Assembly: GCA_017613595.1 (NCBI GenBank)
Contig: JAGADM010000060.1
Location: forward strand, 1-39,631
From: Lachnospiraceae bacterium
GTDB lineage: Bacteria; Bacillota_A; Clostridia; Lachnospirales; Lachnospiraceae
Length of the DNA stretch: 39,631 nt
Direction of reading: 5' to 3'
This document shows, in pieces, positions 24,398 to 32,748 of this stretch (the stretch's first letter is position 1; each line of letters opens with the position of its first letter). The position numbers were made by a program, and so were the translations under genes. Under the pieces are notes generated by a model. That model searched no databases, had not been told where the DNA came from, and was given only the letters and a program-made list of their open reading frames with translations.

Positions 24398-26404
24398 GTG
24401 GAAGATAATTCCAACAACAAGAAGGGCGGCAATGAGAATGACCGCAAGAAAGGCACCATCGTCCGTATCATATCGACGGTGATCGTGTTCTTTCTGTTCA
24501 TCGGCGGCTATATCATCATCCGCGATTATACGGATTCGTTAAAGCATAAAGAGATCACCTATAACGAATTCATTAAGATGGTGGAGGACGGGAACGTCAA
24601 GGAGGTCGAACTGCAGACTGACTACGACCGGATCATCATCACACCCATAACGGTATCGGAAGAGGACCGTATGGTAGAGTCGTATTACACCGGTATTGTC
24701 GGTGACGATGACCTGCCCGCGTATCTTCTGGAACATGACATTAAATTCAAGCGAAAGATCGTCGATAAGAGCACGACTCTTATTGATTTCCTGATCGCGT
24801 ACATCCTGCCTTTCGCGCTGATCTATCTGATGATGTGGGCGGTATTCCGCGCCATCTCGAAGAACGGCGGAATCGGCGGCGTCGGCGGTGTCGGCAAGAG
24901 CCGCGCGAAGATGTATGTGGAAAATGAAACCGGTGTCACCTTTAAGGATGTGGCAGGCCAGGAGGAAGCGAAGGATTCCGTTATGGAACTTGTCGACTTC
25001 CTGCATGATCCGGCAAAGTACACGCGGATCGGCGCAAAGCTTCCGAAGGGTGCGCTTCTCGTAGGCCCTCCCGGAACCGGTAAGACGCTCCTTGCGAAGG
25101 CGGTTGCCGGCGAGGCGCATGTGCCGTTCTTCTCGCTGTCCGGATCGGATTTCGTGGAGATGTTCGTCGGTGTCGGCGCGTCCCGTGTAAGAGACCTCTT
25201 TAAGCAGGCGCAGTCAGCCGCTCCGTGTATCATCTTCATCGATGAGATCGACGCGATCGGTAAGAGCCGCGACAGCCGTTACGGCGGCGGAAACGACGAG
25301 CGTGAGCAGACATTAAACCAGCTGCTTGCCGAAATGGACGGCTTCGATACGTCAAAGGGTATCGTTATCCTTGCCGCGACCAACCGCCCGGAAGTACTTG
25401 ATAAGGCTCTCTTAAGACCCGGCCGTTTCGACCGCCGGATCATTGTCGATAAGCCCGATCTGAAGGGACGTCTCGCAGTCCTTAAGGTACATGCGAAGAA
25501 CGTTCTGATGCATGACTCCGTTAACCTCGAGGAGATCGCTCTCGCGACAAGCGGCGCGGTCGGTTCCGACCTTGCCAACATCATCAACGAGGCGGCAATC
25601 CTTGCGGTAAAGGAAGGCCGTACGGTAGTCAAGCAGTCCGATCTGATGGAGTCGGTGGAAGTCGTATTTGCCGGCAAGGAGAAGAAGGACCGCATCCTCG
25701 GACCGGAAGAGAAGAAGATCGTCGCGTTCCACGAGGTCGGCCATGCTTTGATCGCCTGCCTTGAAAAGAACGCAGAGCCCGTACAGAAGATTACGATCGT
25801 GCCTCGTACCATGGGCGCGCTCGGATACACGATGCAGGTTCCCGAAGAGGAGAAGTACTTGGAGTCGAAGGAAGAGATTCTGACGATGATCCGTACCTTC
25901 TGCGGCGGACGTGCGGCGGAGGAAATCACGTTCGGCTCGATCACGACCGGCGCCAGCAACGATATCGAACGCGCGACGAAGCTTGCGCGCCAGATGATCA
26001 CGCTGTACGGCATGTCGGATGAGTTCGGAATGGTGGCGCTCGAGTCGATCGAGAGCCAGTACCTCGACGGCCGTTCCGTACTGAACTGCAGCGATGAGAC
26101 GGCAGCCAAGGTTGACGAGGCGGTACGACGTGTCATGAAGGAAAGCTACGAACAGGCGAAGCAGATGCTTTCCGAGAACCGCGAGATCCTCGAGAAGGCC
26201 GCGGAATTCCTGATCGAGAAGGAGACGATCACCGGCAAGCAGTTTATGGAGATCTTCCGCTCGGTTAAGGAGCCTGTGAAGAACGAAGAAGAGACAGCCG
26301 CCGGCGGTACGGAAACGTCCGCGGATACGGCTTCGAAGGATAATGACAATGCCGTAACGGAAACGGCGGCACATATGGAAGGACAGCCCGGTGAAGGAAT
26401 TTGA
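24398..26404 (+). CDS. ftsH: ATP-dependent zinc metalloprotease FtsH
   Basis: A 668-residue membrane AAA+ protease that degrades membrane and regulatory proteins. TM1 is at about 22-41, followed by an outer domain and TM2 (about 127-151). The AAA domain has Walker A GPPGTGKT (223-230), the pore motif MFVGVG, Walker B IIFIDEID (278-285) and the second region of homology RPGRFDRR. The protease domain has HEVGH (445-449) and the later Asp in SNDIERAT. A Glu/Ala/Thr-rich tail of about 45 residues follows. Translation starts at GTG 24398, supported by CGGAGG 7 nt upstream and by the lack of a better ATG. Its end overlaps uvrC by 14 nt. Confidence 0.97.
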   Translation: MEDNSNNKKGGNENDRKKGTIVRIISTVIVFFLFIGGYIIIRDYTDSLKHKEITYNEFIKMVEDGNVKEVELQTDYDRIIITPITVSEEDRMVESYYTGIVGDDDLPAYLLEHDIKFKRKIVDKSTTLIDFLIAYILPFALIYLMMWAVFRAISKNGGIGGVGGVGKSRAKMYVENETGVTFKDVAGQEEAKDSVMELVDFLHDPAKYTRIGAKLPKGALLVGPPGTGKTLLAKAVAGEAHVPFFSLSGSDFVEMFVGVGASRVRDLFKQAQSAAPCIIFIDEIDAIGKSRDSRYGGGNDEREQTLNQLLAEMDGFDTSKGIVILAATNRPEVLDKALLRPGRFDRRIIVDKPDLKGRLAVLKVHAKNVLMHDSVNLEEIALATSGAVGSDLANIINEAAILAVKEGRTVVKQSDLMESVEVVFAGKEKKDRILGPEEKKIVAFHEVGHALIACLEKNAEPVQKITIVPRTMGALGYTMQVPEEEKYLESKEEILTMIRTFCGGRAAEEITFGSITTGASNDIERATKLARQMITLYGMSDEFGMVALESIESQYLDGRSVLNCSDETAAKVDEAVRRVMKESYEQAKQMLSENREILEKAAEFLIEKETITGKQFMEIFRSVKEPVKNEEETAAGGTETSADTASKDNDNAVTETAAHMEGQPGEGI

Positions 26405-28241
26405 TCTGAAAAAGGAATTGAAACAGCTTCCGGACCGTCCCGGCGTGTATCTGATGCATGACCGCGACGATCAGATCATCTATGTCGGAAAGGCGAAGGT
26501 TCTTAAGAACCGTGTCCGCCAGTATTTCCAGACCGGTATCCGCCGGACCGCCAAAATCGAAATGATGGTCAGCCGGATTGCCTGGTTTGAATACATCGTT
26601 GTCGATTCCGAACTCGAGGCGCTGATCCTTGAGAACAATCTCATCAAGGAACACACCCCGAAATACAACACGCTGTTAAAGGACGGAAAGACGTATCCTT
26701 ACATTAAGGTTACGGTCGATGAGGATTTTCCGAGGGTACTGATGACCCGCGAACAGAAGAAGGACCGCGCGCGGTATTTCGGACCGTACGCGCTTGTCGG
26801 ATCGGTGACCGGCATGATCGAACTGATCCGCAAACTGTTTCACATCCGTACCTGCAACCGTTCCCTTCCGAAGGATATCGGCAAGGAACGTCCGTGCCTT
26901 TACTATCAGCTCGGACAATGCAACGCCCCTTGTATGGGGTATATTTCGAAGGAAGAATACAGGGAAACGGTGGACAGGGTCCTCCGTTTCCTTTCCCATG
27001 ATTATGAGGAAGTGTGCCGCACGCTCCGGGCAAAGATGCAAGAAGCGAGCGACGCGCTTGATTTCGAAAAGGCTGCGGAATACCGCGACCTGATCCGTCG
27101 TGTGGAGTCGCTTCATGAAGAGCAGAAGGCGGATGACTCGCACACCGATGAGCGCGACATCATCGCGCTTGCTTCCAAGGAAGGAAGCACGGTTATCTCG
27201 GTATTTCTCGAGCGGAACGGCAGGCTGATCGGACGTGAGCATCACTATCTCGAACAGACCGAAGGACAGGAGAACTCGGAGATTCTCGGCGAGTTCCTGA
27301 AGCAGTTCTACGACGGAATTCCGTATATCCCGAAGGAAATCGTGACCGAGACCGAGCCCGAAGACCGCGAGCTTCTTGAGCAGTGGCTCACGGAGAAGCG
27401 CGGCCGCGGCGTACACATCCGTGTTCCGAAGATCGGCGGCAAAGAACATCTCATCAAGCTCGCGAAGCAGAACGCCGAGATGGTGTTGCGGCAGGATCTC
27501 GATAAGATTGCCCGTGAGGAGAAGCGGACGCGCGGGGCGGTAGAGGAGATTGCCGGACTGCTCGGACTGACGGACGTGCACCGCATGGAATCGTATGATA
27601 TCAGTAATATCAGCGGCTTTCTGAGTGTCGGATCGATGGTCGTATTTGCCGACGGCAAGCCGCGTAAGAGCGAATACCGGAAGTTCCGCGTGAAGGGTGT
27701 CGAAGGACCGAACGATTACGCCTCGATGGAGGAAGTGCTGACCAGACGCTTCCGCCACGGCGAAGAGGAACGGCAGACCGGCAAGGAGTCAAGCTTTACC
27801 CGCTATCCCGACCTGATACTGATGGACGGTGGAAAAGGACAGGTGCATATCGCTGAGGAGGTCATCGCATCACTCGGACTTTCCATTCCGGTTGCCGGTA
27901 TGGTCAAGGATGACAATCACCGCACGCGCGGATTGTATTTTCACGATGTTGAGCTCCCGATCAACACGAAGAGCGAAGGCTTTTCGCTGCTGACGCGGAT
28001 CCAGGACGAGACGCACCGGTTCGCGATCGAATATCATAAGAGCCTGCGCTCAAAGGGACAGATTCATTCCTCCCTCGATGATATTCCGGGAATCGGACCC
28101 AAAAGACGCCGCGTGCTGATGCGGTATTACGACAGCATCGACAGTATCCGCAAGGCCGGAACCGACGAGATCGCGGCGCTCCCCGGGATGAACCGGAAGG
28201 TCGCGGAGGAGATCGCGGCATATCTGCGGGAACACAGCTGA
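26391..28241 (+). CDS. uvrC: Excinuclease ABC subunit C
   Basis: A 616-residue endonuclease that makes both incisions in nucleotide excision repair. It has an N-terminal GIY-YIG domain (about 13-92: PGVYLM and IIYVGKAKVLKNRVRQYF), a UVR motif that binds UvrB (about 201-236), an RNase H-like domain with Asp in ESYDISN and LILMDGGKGQ and His in KDDNHRT, and C-terminal helix-hairpin-helix motifs (DIPGIGPKRRR and ALPGMNRKVAEEI). It starts at GTG 26391 inside the end of ftsH, with GGAAGGA 8 nt upstream, which implies translational coupling. Confidence 0.97.
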   Translation: MKEFDLKKELKQLPDRPGVYLMHDRDDQIIYVGKAKVLKNRVRQYFQTGIRRTAKIEMMVSRIAWFEYIVVDSELEALILENNLIKEHTPKYNTLLKDGKTYPYIKVTVDEDFPRVLMTREQKKDRARYFGPYALVGSVTGMIELIRKLFHIRTCNRSLPKDIGKERPCLYYQLGQCNAPCMGYISKEEYRETVDRVLRFLSHDYEEVCRTLRAKMQEASDALDFEKAAEYRDLIRRVESLHEEQKADDSHTDERDIIALASKEGSTVISVFLERNGRLIGREHHYLEQTEGQENSEILGEFLKQFYDGIPYIPKEIVTETEPEDRELLEQWLTEKRGRGVHIRVPKIGGKEHLIKLAKQNAEMVLRQDLDKIAREEKRTRGAVEEIAGLLGLTDVHRMESYDISNISGFLSVGSMVVFADGKPRKSEYRKFRVKGVEGPNDYASMEEVLTRRFRHGEEERQTGKESSFTRYPDLILMDGGKGQVHIAEEVIASLGLSIPVAGMVKDDNHRTRGLYFHDVELPINTKSEGFSLLTRIQDETHRFAIEYHKSLRSKGQIHSSLDDIPGIGPKRRRVLMRYYDSIDSIRKAGTDEIAALPGMNRKVAEEIAAYLREHS

Positions 28242-28257
28242 CAACACGATCCGTTCG

Positions 28258-28282
28258 GACGGCAGGGTTATTGCCGTCCGGG
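28258..28282 (+). terminator. Weak terminator-like hairpin after uvrC
   Basis: A perfect 9-bp GC-rich stem (28258-28266 with 28274-28282) with a 7-nt loop, 16 nt after the uvrC stop. The following bases are only mildly T-rich (GGCGGTTCTTCG), so termination is uncertain. Confidence 0.45.
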
Positions 28283-28343
28283 CGGTTCTTCGTTTATATA
28301 CGTCATTTTCGTCGGATTTTTCTTTTATTTTGCGGGATTGCCG

Positions 28344-28372
28344 TTGCAACGGAGGGCAATCTCGGGTATACT
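28344..28372 (+). promoter_or_regulatory. Promoter of the hprK gene run
   Basis: TTGCAA (28344-28349) and TATACT (28367-28372) with a 17-nt spacer; leader of about 37 nt to ATG 28416. Confidence 0.82.
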
Positions 28373-28415
28373 GTATGCAGTCCGGTCACAAGTCCGGATG
28401 TTACGGAGGTTTTAT

Positions 28416-29351
28416 ATGTACACAGTTGAATTACAGAAGATGGTTGACAGAATGCATCTGACCAACCTTACACCGGAAATCGATATTACGGGAAGACTGA
28501 TTTCCACACCTGAGATTAACCGTCCCGCTCTGCAGCTGGCAGGTTTCTTCAGCGACTTCGATCCGGAGCGCGTCCAGCTGATCGGAAACGTGGAATATGC
28601 TTATATGTATCATAATGAGATGACTTCGGAGCAGCGCCATGAGTGTTTCTCGAAACTGATGGGCTTCGGCGTTCCGTGCATTATCTTCTGCCGGAATCTG
28701 CCGGTCAGCGACGGTATGAAGAAACTGGCAATCGAGAAAGGCGTTCCGCTCTTCGGATGTGCCACGGAAACGACCGCGCTGGTAGCGGATCTGGTTCGCT
28801 GGCTGCAGGTTGAGCTTGCTCCTCGTATCTCCATTCACGGCGTACTTGTCGATGTATTCGGCGAAGGCGTTCTGATCACCGGCGAGAGCGGCATCGGTAA
28901 GAGCGAGGCAGCCCTTGAACTCATCAAGAGAGGCCACCGTCTCGTAAGCGATGACGTTGTTGAAATCAAGAAGGTCAGCGATGAGACGCTGGTCGGTTCC
29001 GCGCCCGATGTGACGAGACATCTGATCGAGCTTCGCGGTATCGGTATCATCGACGTTAAGACGCTGTACGGCGTACAGAGCGTTAAGGAGACACAGTCCA
29101 TCAACCTTGTGATCCGTCTGGAGGAATGGGACCGCGAGAAGGACTACGACCGTTTCGGTCTTGAGGACAACTACACCGAGTTCCTCGGAAACCGCGTTGT
29201 CTGCAACGATATCCCGATACGTCCCGGCCGTAACCTCGCAATCATCTGCGAGGCGGCAGCGATCAACTACCGTCAGAAGAAGATGGGCTACAATGCGGCC
29301 AAGGAACTTCACAACCGCGTAATGAACAACTTAAAGAAGAGCATGCAGTAA
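28416..29351 (+). CDS. hprK: HPr kinase/phosphorylase
   Basis: A 311-residue bifunctional enzyme that phosphorylates and dephosphorylates Ser46 of HPr and Crh in carbon catabolite control. The C-terminal kinase domain has Walker A GESGIGKS (156-163), the acidic LVSDDVVEI loop, and the signature LRGIGIIDVKTLYG. The N-terminal domain (about 1-130) is typical. CGGAGG lies upstream of ATG 28416; an in-frame TTG at 28338 precedes the promoter and is rejected. It opens a run with glucokinase, murB, whiA and a Crh-like HPr, a probable substrate. Confidence 0.97.
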   Translation: MYTVELQKMVDRMHLTNLTPEIDITGRLISTPEINRPALQLAGFFSDFDPERVQLIGNVEYAYMYHNEMTSEQRHECFSKLMGFGVPCIIFCRNLPVSDGMKKLAIEKGVPLFGCATETTALVADLVRWLQVELAPRISIHGVLVDVFGEGVLITGESGIGKSEAALELIKRGHRLVSDDVVEIKKVSDETLVGSAPDVTRHLIELRGIGIIDVKTLYGVQSVKETQSINLVIRLEEWDREKDYDRFGLEDNYTEFLGNRVVCNDIPIRPGRNLAIICEAAAINYRQKKMGYNAAKELHNRVMNNLKKSMQ

Positions 29352-29429
29352 ACGGCATGAAGAAGCCTCCGCCGCAGCCGGACTACGGTACGGCGGAAGC
29401 ATATAACAGCGTAAATAAGGAGAACAGTT

Positions 29430-30368
29430 ATGAAATACTTATTCGGAATCGATATCGGCGGAACGACGGTTAAGTGCGGCCTGTTCACGGAGGACGGCAA
29501 GCTTACGGACAAATGGGAAATCCCGACCGACCGTACCGACAAGGGCGCGAATATCCTGCGCGACGTCGTAAAGGCAATCCGTGACAAAGCGGCCGAGAAG
29601 AAGATCGAAGAGAAGGACATTATCGGTATCGGCATGGGCGTTCCCGGACCGGTACTTGCGGACGGAACGGTCAACTACTGCCCGAACCTCGGCTGGGAGA
29701 TCGTTAACGTTAAGAAGGTTATGGCGGAGATGATCGACGTTCCGGTGGCAGTCGGAAACGACGCCAACGTTGCGGCACTCGGCGAGGCGGTATTCGGCGG
29801 CGGACGCGGCTATGACAGCATTCTGATGGTAACGCTCGGAACAGGTGTCGGCGGCGGACTGGTCATCAACCGTAAGATCGTATGCGGCAGCAACGGAGCG
29901 GCTGCGGAGATCGGACATATCATCGTAAATCCCGAAGAGACCGCGGTATGCGGCTGCGGCGGACACGGACACCTCGAGCAGTATGCTTCCGCGACCGGAA
30001 TCGTACGTCTTGCCAAGAAGAAGCTGCTCGACGAGACGCTTGAGTCTTCGCTTCGCGCATTTGTCCCGCTTACGGCAAAGGACATCTTCGACGAAGCCAA
30101 GAAGGGCGACAAGGTTGCCATTGAGCTTACCGAGGAACTCGGAAAATATCTGGCTCTCGCACTGACGCATGTGGCAGCAGTGGCGGACCCGCAGGCATTT
30201 GTCATCGGAGGCGGCGTAAGCCGTGCCGGCGTGATCCTTACGGAAACGATCGAGAGACATTATAACGAGAACATTCTTCGCGCGCTGAAGGGCAAGAAGT
30301 TCATGCTTGCCGAGCTCGGAAACGACGCGGGCATCTACGGCGCGATGAGCATGATCGAGAAGAGGTAA
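29430..30368 (+). CDS. glk: Glucokinase, ROK family
   Basis: A 312-residue ROK kinase expected to phosphorylate glucose from ATP. The phosphate-binding loop is GIDIGGTTVKCG (4-15), the sugar-binding region includes GNDANVAALGEA (109-120) with its catalytic Asp, and GTGVGGGLV follows. The zinc motif CxCGxxGCxE is altered: it reads CGCGGHGHLE, with His replacing the last Cys, which might still bind zinc. AAGGAGA precedes the ATG. It follows hprK by 78 nt and is 3 nt before murB. Use of glucose released from polysaccharides or non-PTS uptake is a natural role. Confidence 0.92.
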   Translation: MKYLFGIDIGGTTVKCGLFTEDGKLTDKWEIPTDRTDKGANILRDVVKAIRDKAAEKKIEEKDIIGIGMGVPGPVLADGTVNYCPNLGWEIVNVKKVMAEMIDVPVAVGNDANVAALGEAVFGGGRGYDSILMVTLGTGVGGGLVINRKIVCGSNGAAAEIGHIIVNPEETAVCGCGGHGHLEQYASATGIVRLAKKKLLDETLESSLRAFVPLTAKDIFDEAKKGDKVAIELTEELGKYLALALTHVAAVADPQAFVIGGGVSRAGVILTETIERHYNENILRALKGKKFMLAELGNDAGIYGAMSMIEKR

Positions 30369-30371
30369 TAC

Positions 30372-31292
30372 ATGACACAGGCGGACTGGAAGACAGCAAT
30401 ACAATCGATCCATCCCGCGGAGCGGCTTTTCTTCGATGAGCCGATGGCAAAGCATACGACGTTCCGCGTCGGCGGACCGGCGGAGTGCTATGCGGTAACG
30501 GACGACGCGGACGAGATCCGCGCGCTCGTAAGCTTCTGTAAGACGGAGGGCGTTCCGTACTGCATCATCGGAAACGGCAGCAACCTTTTGGTGTCGGATC
30601 AGGGAATCGAAGGGCTTGTGATCCGCATGGAAGGGAGCCGGACGGAAGAGGTTCCGGGCGAAGACGGCACGGCACATTTCCGTGTTTCGGCGGGAACGCT
30701 TCTTTCGGGATTCGCCAAAGGCGTATGTAAGGACGGCTATACCGGCCTCGAATTCGCGACCGGCATTCCCGGCTCGGTCGGCGGAGCGGTCGTGATGAAC
30801 GCGGGCGCGTACGGCGGCGAGATCAAGGACTGTCTTGTAAACGCAGACGTTCTGACTCCGGACGGGGAAGTATTACGGCTGACCGGTCCCGAACTGGATC
30901 TTTCCTACCGGCACAGCGTTGTGACGGAGCGCGGATATATTGTGATTGCTGCGGAATTTGCCCTGAAAAAGGGTGACGCCGAGGCTATCAGGGCAACGGT
31001 CGACGAGCTTTCCGGAAAGAGGAAGGACAAGCAGCCGCTTGAATATCCGAGTGCGGGAAGCACGTTTAAGAGACCGAAGGACAACTTTGCCGGCAAGCTG
31101 ATCGATGACTGCGGACTGCGCGGATTCACGGTCGGCGGAGCGCAGGTATCCGAGAAGCACTGCGGATTTGTCATCAACCGAGGCGGCGCGACGGCGGACG
31201 ACGTCCTCGGACTGATCGGTGCCGTACAGAAGAAGGTTCTCGAGGAGACCGGCATATTATTGGAACCGGAGGTAAGATTCCTCGGGTTTTAG
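30372..31292 (+). CDS. murB: UDP-N-acetylenolpyruvoylglucosamine reductase
   Basis: A 306-residue FAD enzyme that makes UDP-N-acetylmuramate for peptidoglycan. FAD-binding motifs [21 protein letters not shown] and [20 protein letters not shown] are intact. The catalytic Ser is in SAGSTFKRP and the final Glu in LEPEVRFLG. It is a type II, short-loop MurB. It starts 3 nt after glucokinase and ends 13 nt before whiA, so it is embedded in the operon. Confidence 0.97.
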   Translation: MTQADWKTAIQSIHPAERLFFDEPMAKHTTFRVGGPAECYAVTDDADEIRALVSFCKTEGVPYCIIGNGSNLLVSDQGIEGLVIRMEGSRTEEVPGEDGTAHFRVSAGTLLSGFAKGVCKDGYTGLEFATGIPGSVGGAVVMNAGAYGGEIKDCLVNADVLTPDGEVLRLTGPELDLSYRHSVVTERGYIVIAAEFALKKGDAEAIRATVDELSGKRKDKQPLEYPSAGSTFKRPKDNFAGKLIDDCGLRGFTVGGAQVSEKHCGFVINRGGATADDVLGLIGAVQKKVLEETGILLEPEVRFLGF

Positions 31293-31305
31293 CGGGAGGA
31301 AAGCC

Positions 31306-32235
31306 ATGTCATTTGCCGCGGATGTAAAGGAAGAACTGATTGCCAGAATGCCTTCGGCCGCGCATTGCAGAAAAGCGGAGTTGTGCGGGTACTTTGTCTA
31401 CCGCGGAACCATCCTGCCGGACGGGAGCACGGAATTTATAACCGAACAGGACGCAATCGCAAAAAAGGTCTTTACATTTTTGAAAAAGTCATTTAATATT
31501 GGATTGGTCTCCGTGAAACGTAAGGCGGAAGGGCATTCGAGGACGGAATATGTGGTCCGCGTACCTGACCCGGAAGAGGCTGCGGTGCTTCTTAAGGGGC
31601 TTTCTCTCGGGGAGAATTTCCAGAGGGAAGGAAAGCTTACGATCCTTTCGGAGGACATCTTTTCACAGAGCTGCTGTAAGAGGAGTTTCCTGAGGGCGGC
31701 GTTCTGCATGGGCGGAACGATGAACGACCCGAAGAAATCCTACCATTTCGAGATCGCCGTACCCGATGAACCGGTCGGAAAGGTGATTGCCGGGCATATG
31801 AGTTCGTTCGGGTGTGTACCGAAGTGGACCGAGCGACGCGGGAATCCGTGCCTGTACTTAAAGGACGGCAACGGCATCGCGGATATGCTGAACGTGATGG
31901 AGGCCCACGGTTCGCTGCTGACTTACGAAAGTGAGCGCGCGGTCCGGGAGGTCCGGGGCAATATCAACCGGAAGGTCAACATCGAAGTCGCCAACATCGA
32001 AAAGGCGGCGCGGGCATCGAAAAAGCAGATCAAGGATATCGAACTGATCCGTGATACGATAGGATTTGGGACCCTGTCGGAGGATCTTAGAAATACTGCG
32101 ATACTCCGGCTGAATCATCCGGAAGCGTCGCTGGGGGAATTGGGCGAGTTATCGGTTCCGCCTCTCGGGAGGTCGGGAATCAACCACCGCCTGCAGAAAC
32201 TATGTAGCATAGCGGAAGGTTTACGGTCTGAATAG
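31306..32235 (+). CDS. whiA: DNA-binding protein WhiA
   Basis: A 309-residue protein with an N-terminal homing-endonuclease-like (LAGLIDADG-type) fold without nuclease function and a C-terminal helix-turn-helix (about 255-302: ASLGELGELSVPPLGRSGIN, then HRLQKL). In Gram-positive bacteria WhiA influences cell division and chromosome segregation. GGGAGGAAAG precedes the ATG. In many Firmicutes murB, rapZ, yvcK and whiA are neighbours; here rapZ and yvcK are missing and whiA follows murB directly. The HPr-like gene downstream copies the whiA-crh order of Bacillus. Confidence 0.95.
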   Translation: MSFAADVKEELIARMPSAAHCRKAELCGYFVYRGTILPDGSTEFITEQDAIAKKVFTFLKKSFNIGLVSVKRKAEGHSRTEYVVRVPDPEEAAVLLKGLSLGENFQREGKLTILSEDIFSQSCCKRSFLRAAFCMGGTMNDPKKSYHFEIAVPDEPVGKVIAGHMSSFGCVPKWTERRGNPCLYLKDGNGIADMLNVMEAHGSLLTYESERAVREVRGNINRKVNIEVANIEKAARASKKQIKDIELIRDTIGFGTLSEDLRNTAILRLNHPEASLGELGELSVPPLGRSGINHRLQKLCSIAEGLRSE

Positions 32236-32285
32236 CTGCGCATCCGTCTGCGTTGCGCGAGGTCCAAACCAAGGAGGGTTATTAT

Positions 32286-32540
32286 ATGATTTCAAAGGAC
32301 ATGACAATCCGCATTCCGAGCGGTCTGGAAGCAAGACCCGTGGCACTTCTCGTACAGGTTGCCAGCCGTTATGACTCCAGTATTTACGTTGAGTGTGAGA
32401 ATAAGAAGGTGAACGCCAAGAGCATCATGGGGATGATGAGCCTTGCGATTCCCGCAGGAACCAATATCCGCGTTACCGCTGACGGTGCCGACGAGCAGGA
32501 AGCCATGAAGGGAATCGAGGATTTCCTCTGCGGCCGGTAG
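32286..32540 (+). CDS. Crh-like HPr-family regulatory protein (Glu15)
   Basis: An 84-residue HPr fold. The PTS phosphotransfer histidine in GLHARP is replaced by Glu15 (GLEARPVA, 13-20), so it cannot carry phosphate for PTS transport. The regulatory serine is present at exactly position 46 (NAKSIMGMMSL). In Bacillus, Crh has Gln15, keeps Ser46, and lies directly after whiA; this gene shares that position and logic. It is therefore a probable HprK substrate acting with CcpA. GGAGGG lies upstream of ATG 32286. The gene ends in a terminator. A separate PTS HPr, if any, must be elsewhere. Confidence 0.88.
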   Translation: MISKDMTIRIPSGLEARPVALLVQVASRYDSSIYVECENKKVNAKSIMGMMSLAIPAGTNIRVTADGADEQEAMKGIEDFLCGR

Positions 32541-32573
32541 AAGCGGTCTGACAACAGGCATTGAATGAATCGG

Positions 32574-32614
32574 AATACCGAGTGCGGGACACGCCGCGTT
32601 CGGTATTTCTTTTT
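32574..32614 (+). terminator. Intrinsic terminator after the Crh-like gene
   Basis: A 14-bp stem (32574-32587 with 32594-32607) with two wobble pairs and a 6-nt loop, followed by TCTTTTTG. It ends the hprK-to-crh run before dnaE. Confidence 0.85.
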
Positions 32615-32648
32615 GCAAAAAAGTCTCTTTCCGGGCAGAAAAATACCC

Positions 32649-32677
32649 TTTATGATTTGCGGAAAATGTGATATGAT
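32649..32677 (+). promoter_or_regulatory. Extended -10 promoter of dnaE
   Basis: TATGAT (32672-32677) is preceded by TGA at the TGn position, giving an extended -10. A weak -35, TTTATG (32649-32654), lies 17 nt upstream. The leader to ATG 32749 is about 65 nt. Confidence 0.55.
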
Positions 32678-32748
32678 AAAATTTGGGTAAAAATGGGTGC
32701 ATTTTCATGTGCCCGAGGCGGAAAAGGACACACGGCAGGGGTTACGAA

